Of a stretch of DNA of 33,201 bases, positions 7,121 through 15,508 are shown piece after piece. The DNA lies in contig CACHDH010000004.1 of assembly GCA_902578515.1 (NCBI GenBank), forward strand, positions 1 through 33,201, written 5' to 3'. Both the position numbers and the translations under genes were made by a program. The DNA comes from an uncultured marine group I thaumarchaeote (GTDB lineage: Archaea > Thermoproteota > Nitrososphaeria > Nitrososphaerales > Nitrosopumilaceae). Position 1 is the stretch's first letter; every line of letters begins with the position of its first letter. The notes beneath the pieces are model-generated. The model did no database searches, was not told the origin of the DNA, and worked only from the letters and a program-made list of their open reading frames with translations.

Positions 7121-7498
7121 ATGAGATTAGAGTATGTGAAATTAGATCCTGATCTAAGACTAAAAATTTATGAAAAAGTTGGGATTTACGCTAATAGATT
7201 TTCTATTCCAGAACCAAGAGTACTTCTCACAACACGTGAGGTTCTTGATATGCCAAGAGAGATGACAGAGGGAGCACGAACTTCAGCCTACAAATATTTA
7301 GGATTATCATATAATAAACAAAGTCTCATATTCCTAAATATTAGGAAAATTTCTGACGAAAAAGATCTAGAGAATACGATCGTACATGAATTGATACATC
7401 AGAGATTTCCATATCTAAGCCATGGAAGGAGGTTTAACAAGCTAGTTAGGCAAGGCTTACGAGGAAAGAGATTCCCACCATATCAAAAAAGAAAATAA
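7121..7498 (+). CDS. SprT-like zinc metalloprotease-fold protein
   Basis: The protein of 125 residues carries HELIH at about residues 89-93 followed ten residues later by HGRRF, the zinc-binding pattern of SprT-like/WSS1-type metalloproteases (HExxH with a third histidine downstream). Upstream helices are short, and the C-terminal zinc ribbon seen in bacterial SprT is absent. Related eukaryotic proteins act on DNA-protein crosslinks, but no DNA-binding element is visible here, so the substrate is unknown. The start is ATG. The 70-base upstream gap contains a small inverted repeat (ATGATA, AAC, TATCAT at 7105-7119) directly before the start. The pyrophosphatase gene follows after 61 bases and has its own promoter. 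Confidence 0.75.
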   Translation: MRLEYVKLDPDLRLKIYEKVGIYANRFSIPEPRVLLTTREVLDMPREMTEGARTSAYKYLGLSYNKQSLIFLNIRKISDEKDLENTIVHELIHQRFPYLSHGRRFNKLVRQGLRGKRFPPYQKRK

Positions 7499-7524
7499 AT
7501 TGACTAACAATTTTTGCTTGATGA

Positions 7525-7533
7525 TTTATATTT
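7525..7533 (+). promoter_or_regulatory. TATA box of the membrane pyrophosphatase gene
   Basis: TTTATATTT lies 27-35 bases before the ATG at 7560, which fits a leader of a few bases. An 8-bp palindrome, CTTGCAAG (7546-7553), sits where transcription should begin and could be an operator; that part is speculative. Confidence 0.62.
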
Positions 7534-7559
7534 ACAATTTATAGGCTTGCAAGTATAGT

Positions 7560-9620
7560 ATGGCAATTTCTGACTTTATTTCAGTTAGCACATCTCAACT
7601 TTTACCACTTGTGGCGGTAATAGCTTCCTTTGCAGTAGCAGCTGGATTTGCTGCCTGGGTTACTAAGCAAAAACCTGGAACAAAAGAAATGCTTGCAATA
7701 TCAGATGCAGTGAAAGAAGGTGCATCGGCATTTCTCGCAAGGGAAATGAAAGTGATAATTCCTGTTGCTATAGGTCTATCAGTTGTTATTGGATTTTTCA
7801 TAGGTTCTTCTAACGGAATAGCATTTGCTGTTGGTGCAGCACTTTCAGCAGTTGCTGGAATAATTTCATTGAAAATTACTGTTAAGGCAGCAGTAAGATC
7901 AGCTAATTCTACTAAGAAAGGACTTGGAAGAACTTTTGCATTAGCATTCAGAGGTGGCGCAACTGTTGGTCTTTCAGTACCAGCAATGGCCTTAGGTGCT
8001 ATGGCAGTACTCTATATCATATATCCTGATCCAATATCAATAGCTGGTGTAGGAATTGGGGCAAGCCTAATTGCATTATTCATTAGAATTGGTGGTGGAA
8101 TTTACACTAAGGCAGCAGATATGGCTGCAGATTTGGTTGGAAAAGTTGAAGCAAATATTCCAGAGGATGACCCACGAAATCCTGCTACCATTGCAGACAA
8201 TGTAGGTGATAATGTTGGTGATGCAGCAGGAATGGGTTCGGATGTTTACGAGTCTTACATAGTTACTATGTTAGCATCTTTATTGATTGCAGCTCTTATA
8301 GGATTCCCTGATATTGTAATTTATCCAATTCTTGTTGGTGCATCAGGAATAGTTGCTTCTATAATCGGTGCGGCTACTATAAACTCTAGAAAGATCAAAG
8401 ATGTAATGAAACCTCTTAACATTGCTTTTTACGTTTCAGCAGCAGTCGCAATTGCATTAAACTTTATTTTTGCACGTCTATTTCTTGGAGAATCAACCCT
8501 TACATACGCATTATTTGGAACTACTGTAATTGGTGTGATTCTTGTACCTGTGATACAAAAAATTACTGATAACTTTACAAATTACAAATACAAACCTGTC
8601 AATGAAATAGCCGAGTCTGCAAAATGGGGCTATGCATCATTGACTCTAATGGGAATCATACAAGGTATGCGTTCTACGGGTCCTTTCATGATTGCACTGG
8701 TAGTTGCAATTATCATATCATTTGCTTTGTGTTCTTCAGCAGCGCCTGAGGGTTCCGATCCATTACTTTATGGAATATTTGGAACGTCACTCACTGCAAT
8801 GGCGATGTTGAGTCTTGCAGGAATTGTCTTGAGCATAGATGCTTTTGGCCCTATCGCTGATAATGCGGGAGGAATTGTAGAAATGACCGGTATGGGAGAG
8901 AGGAATCGTAAAGTTACAGATGAAATTGATGCTGTAGGAAATACAACAAAGGCAATAACAAAGGGATTTGCAATAGCTAGTGCTGGCCTTGCTGCATTAG
9001 CTATGATTCAAGCTTTCCAATATGAAGCAGCAGAATACTTCCATGCAGTATTTGATTATTCATTATCAAATCCTTCAGTCATTGTAGGCCTATTGGTTGG
9101 TGGATTAATCCCTTTCATTATCACTGGTCAATTAATTAGCGGTGTTTCACGTGCGGCTTTCATACTTATTGATGAAATAAGAGCGCAATTCAAGAAAAAT
9201 CCTGGAATACTTACTGGTAAGACAAAACCAGATTATGCTAGATGTGTGGACATAGCCACCGTAGCATCAATCAAAGAACTGTGGAAAACTGCAAGTATTG
9301 CTGTTGCCGCTCCTATAGTTCTTGGAGTTTTATTAGGTCCTGAAGCAGTAGCAGGTTTGTTATTGGGTGCAGTAGTTACTGGAATATTCCTTGCTTATCA
9401 TTTGGCAAATACTGGCGGTGCATGGGATAATGCTAAAAAGCTCATAGAAATGAAGGGCGAGAGAGGAACTGAGGAACATAAAGTCGCAGTGGTCGGTGAT
9501 ATTATTGGAGATCCTTACAAGGACACAGCAGGTCCTGCACTAAATACAGTAATAAAATTACTTAATACAGTAGCTATAGTTTTTGTTGCTGCATTTGTTA
9601 CTATAATTCCAGGATTGTAG
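7560..9620 (+). CDS. hppA: Membrane-bound proton-pumping pyrophosphatase
   Basis: This integral membrane enzyme hydrolyses pyrophosphate and pumps cations across the cytoplasmic membrane, returning biosynthetic PPi energy as ion gradient. The 686 residues contain about 15-16 hydrophobic helices. Active-site blocks are clear: EDDPRNPATIADNVGDNVGD followed by AAGMGSDVYES (near 205-235), GPIADNAGGIVEM, and GDIIGDPYKDTAGPALN near the C-terminus. The motif GNTTKAITKG (about 460-469) has lysine where K+-dependent enzymes have alanine and threonine where they have glycine, which is the signature of the K+-independent, proton-pumping class. The gene stands alone with its own TATA box and ends 14 bases before a convergent gene. 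Identity is secure; ion specificity is inferred from the motif. Confidence 0.97.
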   Translation: MAISDFISVSTSQLLPLVAVIASFAVAAGFAAWVTKQKPGTKEMLAISDAVKEGASAFLAREMKVIIPVAIGLSVVIGFFIGSSNGIAFAVGAALSAVAGIISLKITVKAAVRSANSTKKGLGRTFALAFRGGATVGLSVPAMALGAMAVLYIIYPDPISIAGVGIGASLIALFIRIGGGIYTKAADMAADLVGKVEANIPEDDPRNPATIADNVGDNVGDAAGMGSDVYESYIVTMLASLLIAALIGFPDIVIYPILVGASGIVASIIGAATINSRKIKDVMKPLNIAFYVSAAVAIALNFIFARLFLGESTLTYALFGTTVIGVILVPVIQKITDNFTNYKYKPVNEIAESAKWGYASLTLMGIIQGMRSTGPFMIALVVAIIISFALCSSAAPEGSDPLLYGIFGTSLTAMAMLSLAGIVLSIDAFGPIADNAGGIVEMTGMGERNRKVTDEIDAVGNTTKAITKGFAIASAGLAALAMIQAFQYEAAEYFHAVFDYSLSNPSVIVGLLVGGLIPFIITGQLISGVSRAAFILIDEIRAQFKKNPGILTGKTKPDYARCVDIATVASIKELWKTASIAVAAPIVLGVLLGPEAVAGLLLGAVVTGIFLAYHLANTGGAWDNAKKLIEMKGERGTEEHKVAVVGDIIGDPYKDTAGPALNTVIKLLNTVAIVFVAAFVTIIPGL

Positions 9621-9634
9621 ATTAAAAAAAGAGT

Positions 9635-9898
9635 TTAAGGGCATCCTTCCATTTTTTGAATAAAGAAACCTTTCTCTTTAATTTCTTTTTCAACTGGTTC
9701 TGGTGCACCCTGTGTGTGACAAAATTGGCATTCCTCTCCTGTCACTTTTGCTCCATCCTCACCTATTGTTGCTAGCCATTGTTTTGCATATTCAATTGCT
9801 TTGTCATGATCTTGCACGTCTGTTATAACATCAAAGTGCATAGTATGACCATCTTTGGCTTTAACATAGGTATCGTAGACGTGTATGTCCATTGCCAT
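9635..9898 (-). CDS. DUF2024 family protein
   Basis: This small soluble protein of 87 residues matches the DUF2024 family in pattern: IHVYDTYVKAKDGHTMHFDV at the N-terminus, KAIEYAKQWL in the middle, the CQFCH motif near residues 58-62 and a final GFFIQKMEGCP. The two cysteines and the histidine of CQFCH, with the final cysteine, could bind a metal, but the family's function is not established. The start is ATG (MAMDIHVYD), with a second ATG two codons later. It is convergent with hppA and divergent from the cyclophilin-like gene, with 46 bases between, containing AT-rich promoter-like sequence for both. Confidence 0.82.
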   Translation of the reverse strand: MAMDIHVYDTYVKAKDGHTMHFDVITDVQDHDKAIEYAKQWLATIGEDGAKVTGEECQFCHTQGAPEPVEKEIKEKGFFIQKMEGCP

Positions 9899-9944
9899 AA
9901 TAATGCATAAAATCAGGGACTATTTAATCTAAACAATTAACATT

Positions 9945-10337
9945 ATGAAAAAAAAGATTCTTGCTTCTATTACAGGATTTGAAAACATAAACATAGAATT
10001 GAACGATACTCTTTCGCCTAAAACTTGTCAGAGTATTATTGATTCGTTACCATTCTCAGTTAATGCACATGTCTGGGGAGAAGAGATCTATACTGATGAA
10101 TCGCCAATCTCACAAGCTGAAGAAAATGCAAAGGATTTGGTTAGTATTAATGACGTTGCATATTGGCCAAGTGGGAAAGCAATATGCCTATTTTTTGGTC
10201 CTACACCAATCGGTAAAAAGGGAGAGATTAAACCATATTCACCAGTAAATGTAGTAGGGAAAATAATTTTCTCAGACAAATCTATCATTAAAAAATTCAC
10301 TGATGGGCAAGAAATTAGTTTCAAGAAGATTAGTTAA
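9945..10337 (+). CDS. Cyclophilin-like fold protein (DUF369/PF04126 type)
   Basis: The 130-residue protein has the features of the small prokaryotic cyclophilin-like family exemplified by Thermotoga TM1367: alternating strands, the central AHVWGEEIYTDES, and DVAYWPSGKAICLFFGPTPIG, then SPVNVVGKI and a final FTDGQEISFKKI. Members share the beta-barrel of cyclophilin but lack the standard peptidyl-prolyl isomerase catalytic set, so enzymatic activity is doubtful. The start is ATG. It is divergent from the DUF2024 gene, and its TAA stop overlaps the stop of the convergent JAMM gene. No membrane or signal segment is seen. Confidence 0.78.
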   Translation: MKKKILASITGFENINIELNDTLSPKTCQSIIDSLPFSVNAHVWGEEIYTDESPISQAEENAKDLVSINDVAYWPSGKAICLFFGPTPIGKKGEIKPYSPVNVVGKIIFSDKSIIKKFTDGQEISFKKIS

Positions 10338-10738
10338 TCTATTTTTATTGGTATTTCTATTACATCTAAATCTAGTAGATATGCCCTCATATTGTTACTT
10401 ACACCTGAGAAAATTATCCATGGTACAGGATTATTTTGCATGAATTTTTTATCAGTACTTGATGGAATTGCATCTGAATTAGGATGAGAATGAAACACAC
10501 CAACTAGTTCTAAATGCATTTTTTCTGCAAGTTTATATCCCTTCAATAGTTCGTCTGGAGAAATTGTAAAATTTGTTTGTGATTCATCTATATTTTCTGT
10601 AAGAAAAACCTCTTTGATATTCCAAACATCATCAATCTTTTCTCCAAGTAACATTGCACATGATTCATTCGGTTGTTGTTCAACGGCATGAGTGACTAAC
10701 CTATCTTTTTCTTTTTGCGTTAAAACTATACATTCCAA
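10334..10738 (-). CDS. JAMM/MPN+ metalloprotease (Rpn11-like isopeptidase family)
   Basis: JAMM zinc proteases remove ubiquitin-like modifiers in eukaryotes and SAMP-type modifiers in some archaea. The complete signature is present: Glu25 in NESC, His83-Ser-His85-Pro, then Ser93 and Asp96 at exactly the HxH(7)SxxD spacing. The length of 134 is that of a single-domain archaeal JAB1/MPN protein. The start is TTG; the in-frame upstream codons offer no ATG and the family begins here. It lies 5 bases after the cupredoxin gene on the same strand, so it may be expressed with it. A Cdc48 gene lies about 2 kb away on the same strand. No ubiquitin-like gene is visible in the window, so the substrate is open. 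Confidence 0.88.
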   Translation of the reverse strand: MECIVLTQKEKDRLVTHAVEQQPNESCAMLLGEKIDDVWNIKEVFLTENIDESQTNFTISPDELLKGYKLAEKMHLELVGVFHSHPNSDAIPSSTDKKFMQNNPVPWIIFSGVSNNMRAYLLDLDVIEIPIKID

Positions 10739-10743
10739 TGTGT

Positions 10744-11550
10744 TTATTCAACAGGCTCTTCTATTACAATGCTTGCAACCATCCAAGGGTGGACTATGCA
10801 CATGTATTCGTAAGAACCAATACTCAATTGACCTGAATCAAGTAGAAATTTTTCATTTGCATTAAGCAAACCAGAATCAAAAGTTTCTCCAAAGTCCAAC
10901 GAACTAGTTACGGTATGCATATCCACATCATCGTTTGTCCATTGTATTACATCGCCTTTTTCTAATGTAGCAACATCAGGATCATAATCTGGATTTCCTT
11001 GTTCTGATGAACCAGCTAAAATTGAAATAGCAAAAATTTCACCTTCAGGAACTTCTTGAACAATCTCCTTAACAGTCTCTTCGGCAACTTCTGGCAAAAG
11101 ATATCCAGTTGGTCCTAGTATACCAAAGCCAAAAAATACTGTGATACCTAAACCAATTGCAAATATGAAGATAAGACCAACAGGTTTGACATACTGTGGA
11201 ATCTTCATAGCCATATATGCAATTACGATACCTGGTACTGAAACCATAATCAGAAGTCCTGCAACTGTTGGTAATGTAGTACTTTCACTTCCTACAAATC
11301 CTCCAGCACCAAATGTCAAAATTATTGACATTGTAACCAGGACAGTGGCTTTTGTTCTGTTTGATGTTGATACTCCGCCATCTAGAATTCCAGCACCCAA
11401 GAATATCAATCCGATAAAAAATAACAAGCCTGAAAGTGCATGCATTCCATCAATGAATGTATGTGCTAATCCAGCATATGATAGAACTATACCAGCTAGC
11501 CCAATTGCACTAAGCCCGCCACCAGGCATGACTAGTTCCCAATTACTCAT
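10744..11550 (-). CDS. Five-helix membrane protein with C-terminal amicyanin-like cupredoxin domain
   Basis: The protein joins about five transmembrane helices (residues about 10-150) to an outer cupredoxin domain (about 175-265). Type 1 copper ligands are visible: His in MHTVTSS, then YMCIVHPWM, giving Cys-x2-His-x2-Met exactly as in amicyanin-type blue copper proteins. The domain is probably outside the cell, and the protein would carry electrons in the copper-based respiratory chain typical of ammonia-oxidising archaea. It is divergent from ctaB with 47 bases between, which supports a link to terminal oxidase assembly. The JAMM gene follows closely on the same strand. I know no characterised protein with this exact fusion. 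Confidence 0.85.
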   Translation of the reverse strand: MSNWELVMPGGGLSAIGLAGIVLSYAGLAHTFIDGMHALSGLLFFIGLIFLGAGILDGGVSTSNRTKATVLVTMSIILTFGAGGFVGSESTTLPTVAGLLIMVSVPGIVIAYMAMKIPQYVKPVGLIFIFAIGLGITVFFGFGILGPTGYLLPEVAEETVKEIVQEVPEGEIFAISILAGSSEQGNPDYDPDVATLEKGDVIQWTNDDVDMHTVTSSLDFGETFDSGLLNANEKFLLDSGQLSIGSYEYMCIVHPWMVASIVIEEPVE

Positions 11551-11597
11551 TTAAGCTTGATGAGAAATTCTAGATAATTAATCGTTTTGCACAGAAA

Positions 11598-12518
11598 TTG
11601 ATCGATTCGAATAAATTAAATCATATAGACCAATCTCAACAATCGTTGGGATTAAAAGAGATATTCGAGGTTTCAAAGCCCAGAATAATAATTCTACTTG
11701 TAATAACCGCTGTTACATCCATGTATGCTGGAAGTAAACTTGTTGGTCCTGAGATAGACTATCTAGGAATTTTACATATTATAGTTGCTGGATCGCTTGC
11801 ATCTGCTGGTTCAAGTGCACTAAACCATTTTTATGATAGGGACATAGATTTGAAAATGAAACGTACAAGCAATAGACCTATACCATCAGGAAGAAGTAAA
11901 GATACAACAGTTCTCATTTATGGACTTGGTGTTAGTGCAGCATCTGTTATTTATGCAGCGTTCACACTCAATTATGTAGCTACTTTCTTTATTGCCTTGG
12001 GAATTTTCTTTTATGTTATAATATACACAGTCTGGCTTAAACGTTCGAATTCCTCAAATATCGTAATTGGTGGATTTGCGGGAAGTGCTGCATCAATGGC
12101 TGGGTGGTCTGCTGCGACTGGATCTATTGACATTCTCGGATTTTTAATCGGATTTCTGGTTTTTGTATGGACACCATCTCACTTTTGGTGTCTTGCTATG
12201 AAAATACGCGATGATTATGCAGAAGCAAATGTACCGATGCTTCCTGTGTTGATTGGAATGGAAAAAACATCAAAGTACATACTTGCAAATACGATTATAC
12301 TATTACCGTATTCATTGATGCTCTATGCATTTGGTATGGGTATTGTTTATACCATAATCGCAGCAGTTGCAGGTGGTCTCATGTTGGCATATCATTATAA
12401 GCTTACAAAAACACCAACGTCAGATTTTGCGTGGAAGGCGTACAAAGTAACTGCGCCCTATCTTACTATAATTTTTGTAGGTATCGCATTAGATGCAGCT
12501 TTTCACTTTAGATTTTAG
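11598..12518 (+). CDS. ctaB: Protoheme IX farnesyltransferase (heme O synthase)
   Basis: CtaB adds a farnesyl group to heme B to give heme O, needed for heme-copper oxidases. The UbiA-type first aspartate motif is seen in NHFYDRDIDLKMKRTSNRPIPSG (about 75-97, quoted in part as the DxxxD element), and the second region in TPSHFWCLAMKIRDDYAEANVPMLPV (about 193-218). About eight to nine helices fill the rest; the length of 306 is usual. The start is a TTG without Shine-Dalgarno sequence, so the message is probably leaderless. The neighbouring divergent gene encodes a membrane cupredoxin, consistent with a shared role in oxidase biogenesis. Its stop overlaps that of the next convergent gene. Confidence 0.95.
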   Translation: MIDSNKLNHIDQSQQSLGLKEIFEVSKPRIIILLVITAVTSMYAGSKLVGPEIDYLGILHIIVAGSLASAGSSALNHFYDRDIDLKMKRTSNRPIPSGRSKDTTVLIYGLGVSAASVIYAAFTLNYVATFFIALGIFFYVIIYTVWLKRSNSSNIVIGGFAGSAASMAGWSAATGSIDILGFLIGFLVFVWTPSHFWCLAMKIRDDYAEANVPMLPVLIGMEKTSKYILANTIILLPYSLMLYAFGMGIVYTIIAAVAGGLMLAYHYKLTKTPTSDFAWKAYKVTAPYLTIIFVGIALDAAFHFRF

Positions 12519-12820
12519 TTGGTATTATCATTAGGTTCAGGAAAACTATCTTCATAGTCTTTTTCTAATGATTTCTGATTCTGTAATTCAACATCATCTT
12601 CTTCTTCTTTGTTAGTAACAATTTCGATTCTACGTGTATCCTTGGTAAGCCAGTTTACATTTATCAGACCCATTATTTCCATGTCTAGTAATGTTTTATT
12701 GAAAAGATCATCCGATATATGATAACCATCCTTCACTAGACTTTTGATCAGTGTTGTATCAGTAATAGAACCTTTTTCTTCGACTTTCTCCATTACTATA
12801 TTCTTATATTTTACAGTCAA
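12515..12820 (-). CDS. Small winged-helix-like protein following Cdc48
   Basis: I do not recognise a named family. Residues about 8-75 alternate short helices with a final beta-like strand pair (GSITDTTLIKSLVKDG, DDLFNKTLLDMEIMGLINV, TRRIEIV), the pattern of a winged helix domain. The tail is strongly acidic and asparagine-rich. The ORF starts at TTG 2 bases after the cdc48 stop; an ATG nine codons inside (MEKVEEKG) is a possible alternative start. As last gene of the operon it could be an adaptor or regulator, but nothing in the sequence proves DNA binding. Its stop is shared with that of ctaB on the other strand. Confidence 0.65.
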   Translation of the reverse strand: MTVKYKNIVMEKVEEKGSITDTTLIKSLVKDGYHISDDLFNKTLLDMEIMGLINVNWLTKDTRRIEIVTNKEEEDDVELQNQKSLEKDYEDSFPEPNDNTN

Positions 12821-12822
12821 TT

Positions 12823-14994
12823 TTATCGATAGAATGTGTCCCCTGCAGGTTTAGGAATTATGTTTGAAACTTCAGCTTTGATATCGCTGTACCATTTATC
12901 AATTTCTTTAGTCATTGATGGTCTAACTCTCTTTAATGCCACAGCAAAATCGTTACTAGTAATCTTTGGCGAATCTTTTTGCATAGCATTAACTGCTGCT
13001 TCCCTACATAATGAAGCCAAATCAGCTCCAGTATAATTTTGTGTAGATACTGCAATTTCATTCAAGTTAACGTCATTTGCAAGTGGCATGTTGTCAGTTA
13101 ATATCTTAATTATTTCTAATCGGCTTTTTTCATCTGGTGGCTGAACAAACAAAACAATGTCAAGTCTTTCATTACGTAACATTGAATTGTCAATTAAATC
13201 AGGTCTATTTGTAATTCCAACGATTACTATATTTGATGTACCACTATCCTCCATTTCAGTTAACATCTGGCTAAGTATTGTTTCTCCATGATTGTGTTCA
13301 TCTTTCATTTTAGATTTTGCAAGTGAATCAAGCTCATCAAAAATAACAACACATGGAGCAGATGCTTTTGCCTTTCGGAAAATTTCTCTTATTGCCTTTT
13401 CAGATTCTCCAACCCATTTTGATAGTATTTCTGGTCCCCTAACCAAAATCATGTTTGCACCACACTCGGCTGCTAATGCCCTTGCAAGTAATGTTTTACC
13501 ACAACCTGGTGGACCATAAAGCAGTACACCCCTAGGTGGTTTTACACCCATTTTCTTAAATTTATTCGGAGAATTGATAGCAGCAACCATGTTATCTTCC
13601 AATATCTTTTTTTCATCATTTAATCCACCAACATTATCCCACCAAACTTTTGCACGTTCAACATAAAATTCTCTCATAGCTGTTGGAATTACTTCTAATG
13701 TTGCATCGTAAAAGTCACGAAGTTTTATTTCCATCGACTCCAATATTTTTGTTGGTATACGCTCATTTTCAAGATCAATTTCAGGTAAGTATCGTCGTAT
13801 TGCCTTTATGGCGCTTTCCCTACATAATGATTTGATATCTGCGCCAGTGTATCCATGAAGATCATTTGCAAAGCTCTTCAAATCAATATCTGTTGCAAGA
13901 GGCATTCCACGTGTATGTATTTGTAAAATTTCTAATCTACCGTCTGTATTAGGTACAGATATTTCCATTTCTCTATCGAATCTTCCAGGTCTTCGTAGTG
14001 CTGGATCTACGCTATCAGGACGATTTGATGCACCAAGTACAATTACATTTCCTCTATCAGTAAGCCCATCCATCAATGCTAAAAGTTGCGCGACAACTCG
14101 TTTCTCAACATCCCCATAAACTTCTTCTCGCTTTGGCGCAATCGCATCAATTTCATCTATGAATATTATACTAGGTGAATTATCCTTTGCTTCCTTGAAT
14201 ATATCTCGAAGTTTAGCCTCAGTTTCTCCATAATACTTGTTCATAATTTCCGGACCATTGATGAGATACATGTTAGCATCTGATTCACTTGCAATAACTC
14301 TAGCAAGTAATGTTTTACCACAACCTGGTGGACCATAAAGTAACACACCGCTGTGTGGCTCAACTCCTAGTCTGCTGAATAATTCTGGATGTCTTAAAGG
14401 CAATTCAACTATTTCACGCATAGCCTTAACTGTGTCACCCAATCCACCTATTTCTTCATATGTAATCCGTGTTCTTTTGTCAGTTGATGTCTCAGAAAGT
14501 ATTTTTAGGATAGTAGAACGTTCAATCTTAACAATTCCTTTTGGTGTAGCCTTGCTAATCTTAAACTCCATTGAATTTCCAAGAATCATTACTGATATTT
14601 CATCACCTATAGTGAGAGGCAATCCTTTCAATCTGTTTTTTACAAAATCAGTAAATTCCTTATCTATAGTAACAACATCATTTACTGGCATTAGTTTGAC
14701 ATTCTTTGCAGTTTTCACCTTAACTTTTTTCACAAAAACTACATCGCCTATAGCTGCACCAATATTTTTTCTAGTTTGCCCGTCTAGACGAATAGAGTCA
14801 GGGTTTTTTTCATCCTCATCTGATGGCCATACAATTGCACAACTTGTTTTAGTACCCTTTATTTCAATAATATCTCCTGGAGCAACATGTAGGTAGTCCA
14901 TTGCATTGTGACCAATTCTGGCTCTCCTTTTTCCAACATCTCTTTGCTTAGATTCATCCACTCTCATTTGTAATAGAATTTTTTCATCGACCAA
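12823..14994 (-). CDS. cdc48: Cdc48/VCP-family AAA ATPase with C-terminal HbYX-like end
   Basis: Cdc48 is a hexameric unfoldase. The N-domain (about 1-180) begins [21 protein letters not shown]. Two complete AAA modules follow: D1 with GPPGCGKT near 221 and [14 protein letters not shown], and D2 with GPPGCGKT near 495 and [12 protein letters not shown]; both have the second-region arginines. The length of 723 is typical of archaea. The last three residues are F-Y-R, matching the HbYX pattern that lets ATPases such as PAN dock on the 20S proteasome. The start is a TTG directly behind the Shine-Dalgarno AGGTGAT, which overlaps the EF-1beta stop, so translation is probably coupled. Identity is secure; proteasome coupling is inferred. 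Confidence 0.97.
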   Translation of the reverse strand: MVDEKILLQMRVDESKQRDVGKRRARIGHNAMDYLHVAPGDIIEIKGTKTSCAIVWPSDEDEKNPDSIRLDGQTRKNIGAAIGDVVFVKKVKVKTAKNVKLMPVNDVVTIDKEFTDFVKNRLKGLPLTIGDEISVMILGNSMEFKISKATPKGIVKIERSTILKILSETSTDKRTRITYEEIGGLGDTVKAMREIVELPLRHPELFSRLGVEPHSGVLLYGPPGCGKTLLARVIASESDANMYLINGPEIMNKYYGETEAKLRDIFKEAKDNSPSIIFIDEIDAIAPKREEVYGDVEKRVVAQLLALMDGLTDRGNVIVLGASNRPDSVDPALRRPGRFDREMEISVPNTDGRLEILQIHTRGMPLATDIDLKSFANDLHGYTGADIKSLCRESAIKAIRRYLPEIDLENERIPTKILESMEIKLRDFYDATLEVIPTAMREFYVERAKVWWDNVGGLNDEKKILEDNMVAAINSPNKFKKMGVKPPRGVLLYGPPGCGKTLLARALAAECGANMILVRGPEILSKWVGESEKAIREIFRKAKASAPCVVIFDELDSLAKSKMKDEHNHGETILSQMLTEMEDSGTSNIVIVGITNRPDLIDNSMLRNERLDIVLFVQPPDEKSRLEIIKILTDNMPLANDVNLNEIAVSTQNYTGADLASLCREAAVNAMQKDSPKITSNDFAVALKRVRPSMTKEIDKWYSDIKAEVSNIIPKPAGDTFYR

Positions 14995-14997
14995 GAA

Positions 14998-15004
14998 ATC
15001 ACCT
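14998..15004 (-). promoter_or_regulatory. Shine-Dalgarno AGGTGAT deciding the TTG start of cdc48
   Basis: On the minus strand AGGTGAT matches the archaeal consensus GGAGGTGAT and lies 3 bases before the TTG. Its first bases are part of the EF-1beta stop codon TAG. Confidence 0.62.
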
Positions 15005-15284
15005 ATTTCATGTCAACTGACATTCTACTCATATTTAGAACCTCAAATTCACTAACACCATCTACAGATTTCACTGCATTTTCTAGCGAATCCATCTGTC
15101 CCTCCTTATCATCTAGGATAAATTCAGCCTTGATAAAGTGCAAGCCAAAAGCTAGTGGTTCAAGTTGGTGATTTCTGAGTTGAATGCCATCCTTTAATGA
15201 TCCCTTAATTTCTTCAACTAACTTGTTCAAGTCTATCTCTGTTCCAGTAGGAAGAATTTTTGTGATAAATAATAACTGTGCCAA
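15003..15284 (-). CDS. ef1b: Translation elongation factor aEF-1beta
   Basis: aEF-1beta is the guanine nucleotide exchange factor that recharges aEF-1alpha with GTP. The 93-residue protein matches the archaeal family: [16 protein letters not shown] at the start, [19 protein letters not shown] in the centre (the conserved PLAFGL block) and the end [15 protein letters not shown]. The start is TTG, as no ATG fits, and the gene follows the zinc-ribbon gene by 3 bases. EF-1beta next to a small zinc ribbon protein is a widely conserved archaeal pair. It overlaps the ribosome binding site of cdc48. Confidence 0.95.
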   Translation of the reverse strand: MAQLLFITKILPTGTEIDLNKLVEEIKGSLKDGIQLRNHQLEPLAFGLHFIKAEFILDDKEGQMDSLENAVKSVDGVSEFEVLNMSRMSVDMK

Positions 15285-15287
15285 TTT

Positions 15288-15497
15288 TTAAGGACCTTGA
15301 AAATTACAAGATGAACATGTATAACTTCTTACAGATATCCTACAACTTTCGCATCTCCAAAAAAGATCACCGTTATCACAGTTTGGACAATTAAATTTTA
15401 CACATTTATCGTTAGGCATGATATGTCGATGGCAGCAACTACATATTGGTAATTCAAGGTTTGTTGACATACACAAGTCGCTGCCTAATAACGGCAT
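15288..15497 (-). CDS. Zn-ribbon RNA-binding protein paired with EF-1beta
   Basis: This protein of at most 69 residues contains four CxxC-type pairs: CSCC, CPNC, CESC and CSSC, enough for two zinc ribbons. Archaeal proteins of this type (COG2888, DUF1610) are encoded beside EF-1beta and are thought to be RNA-binding proteins involved in translation. The first ATG gives MPLLGSDLCMST; the second, at 15470, would give MSTNLELPICSCC and may be the real start, since known members begin just before the first cysteine pair. The gene lies 11 bases after the geranylgeranyl reductase stop and 3 bases before EF-1beta. Confidence 0.85.
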   Translation of the reverse strand: MPLLGSDLCMSTNLELPICSCCHRHIMPNDKCVKFNCPNCDNGDLFWRCESCRISVRSYTCSSCNFQGP

Positions 15498-15508
15498 TTA
15501 TACCTTGC

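Noticed and set aside
14432-14896. 154-residue plus-strand ORF opposite cdc48
   Set aside because: Shadow of the Cdc48 N-domain with no recognisable motif.
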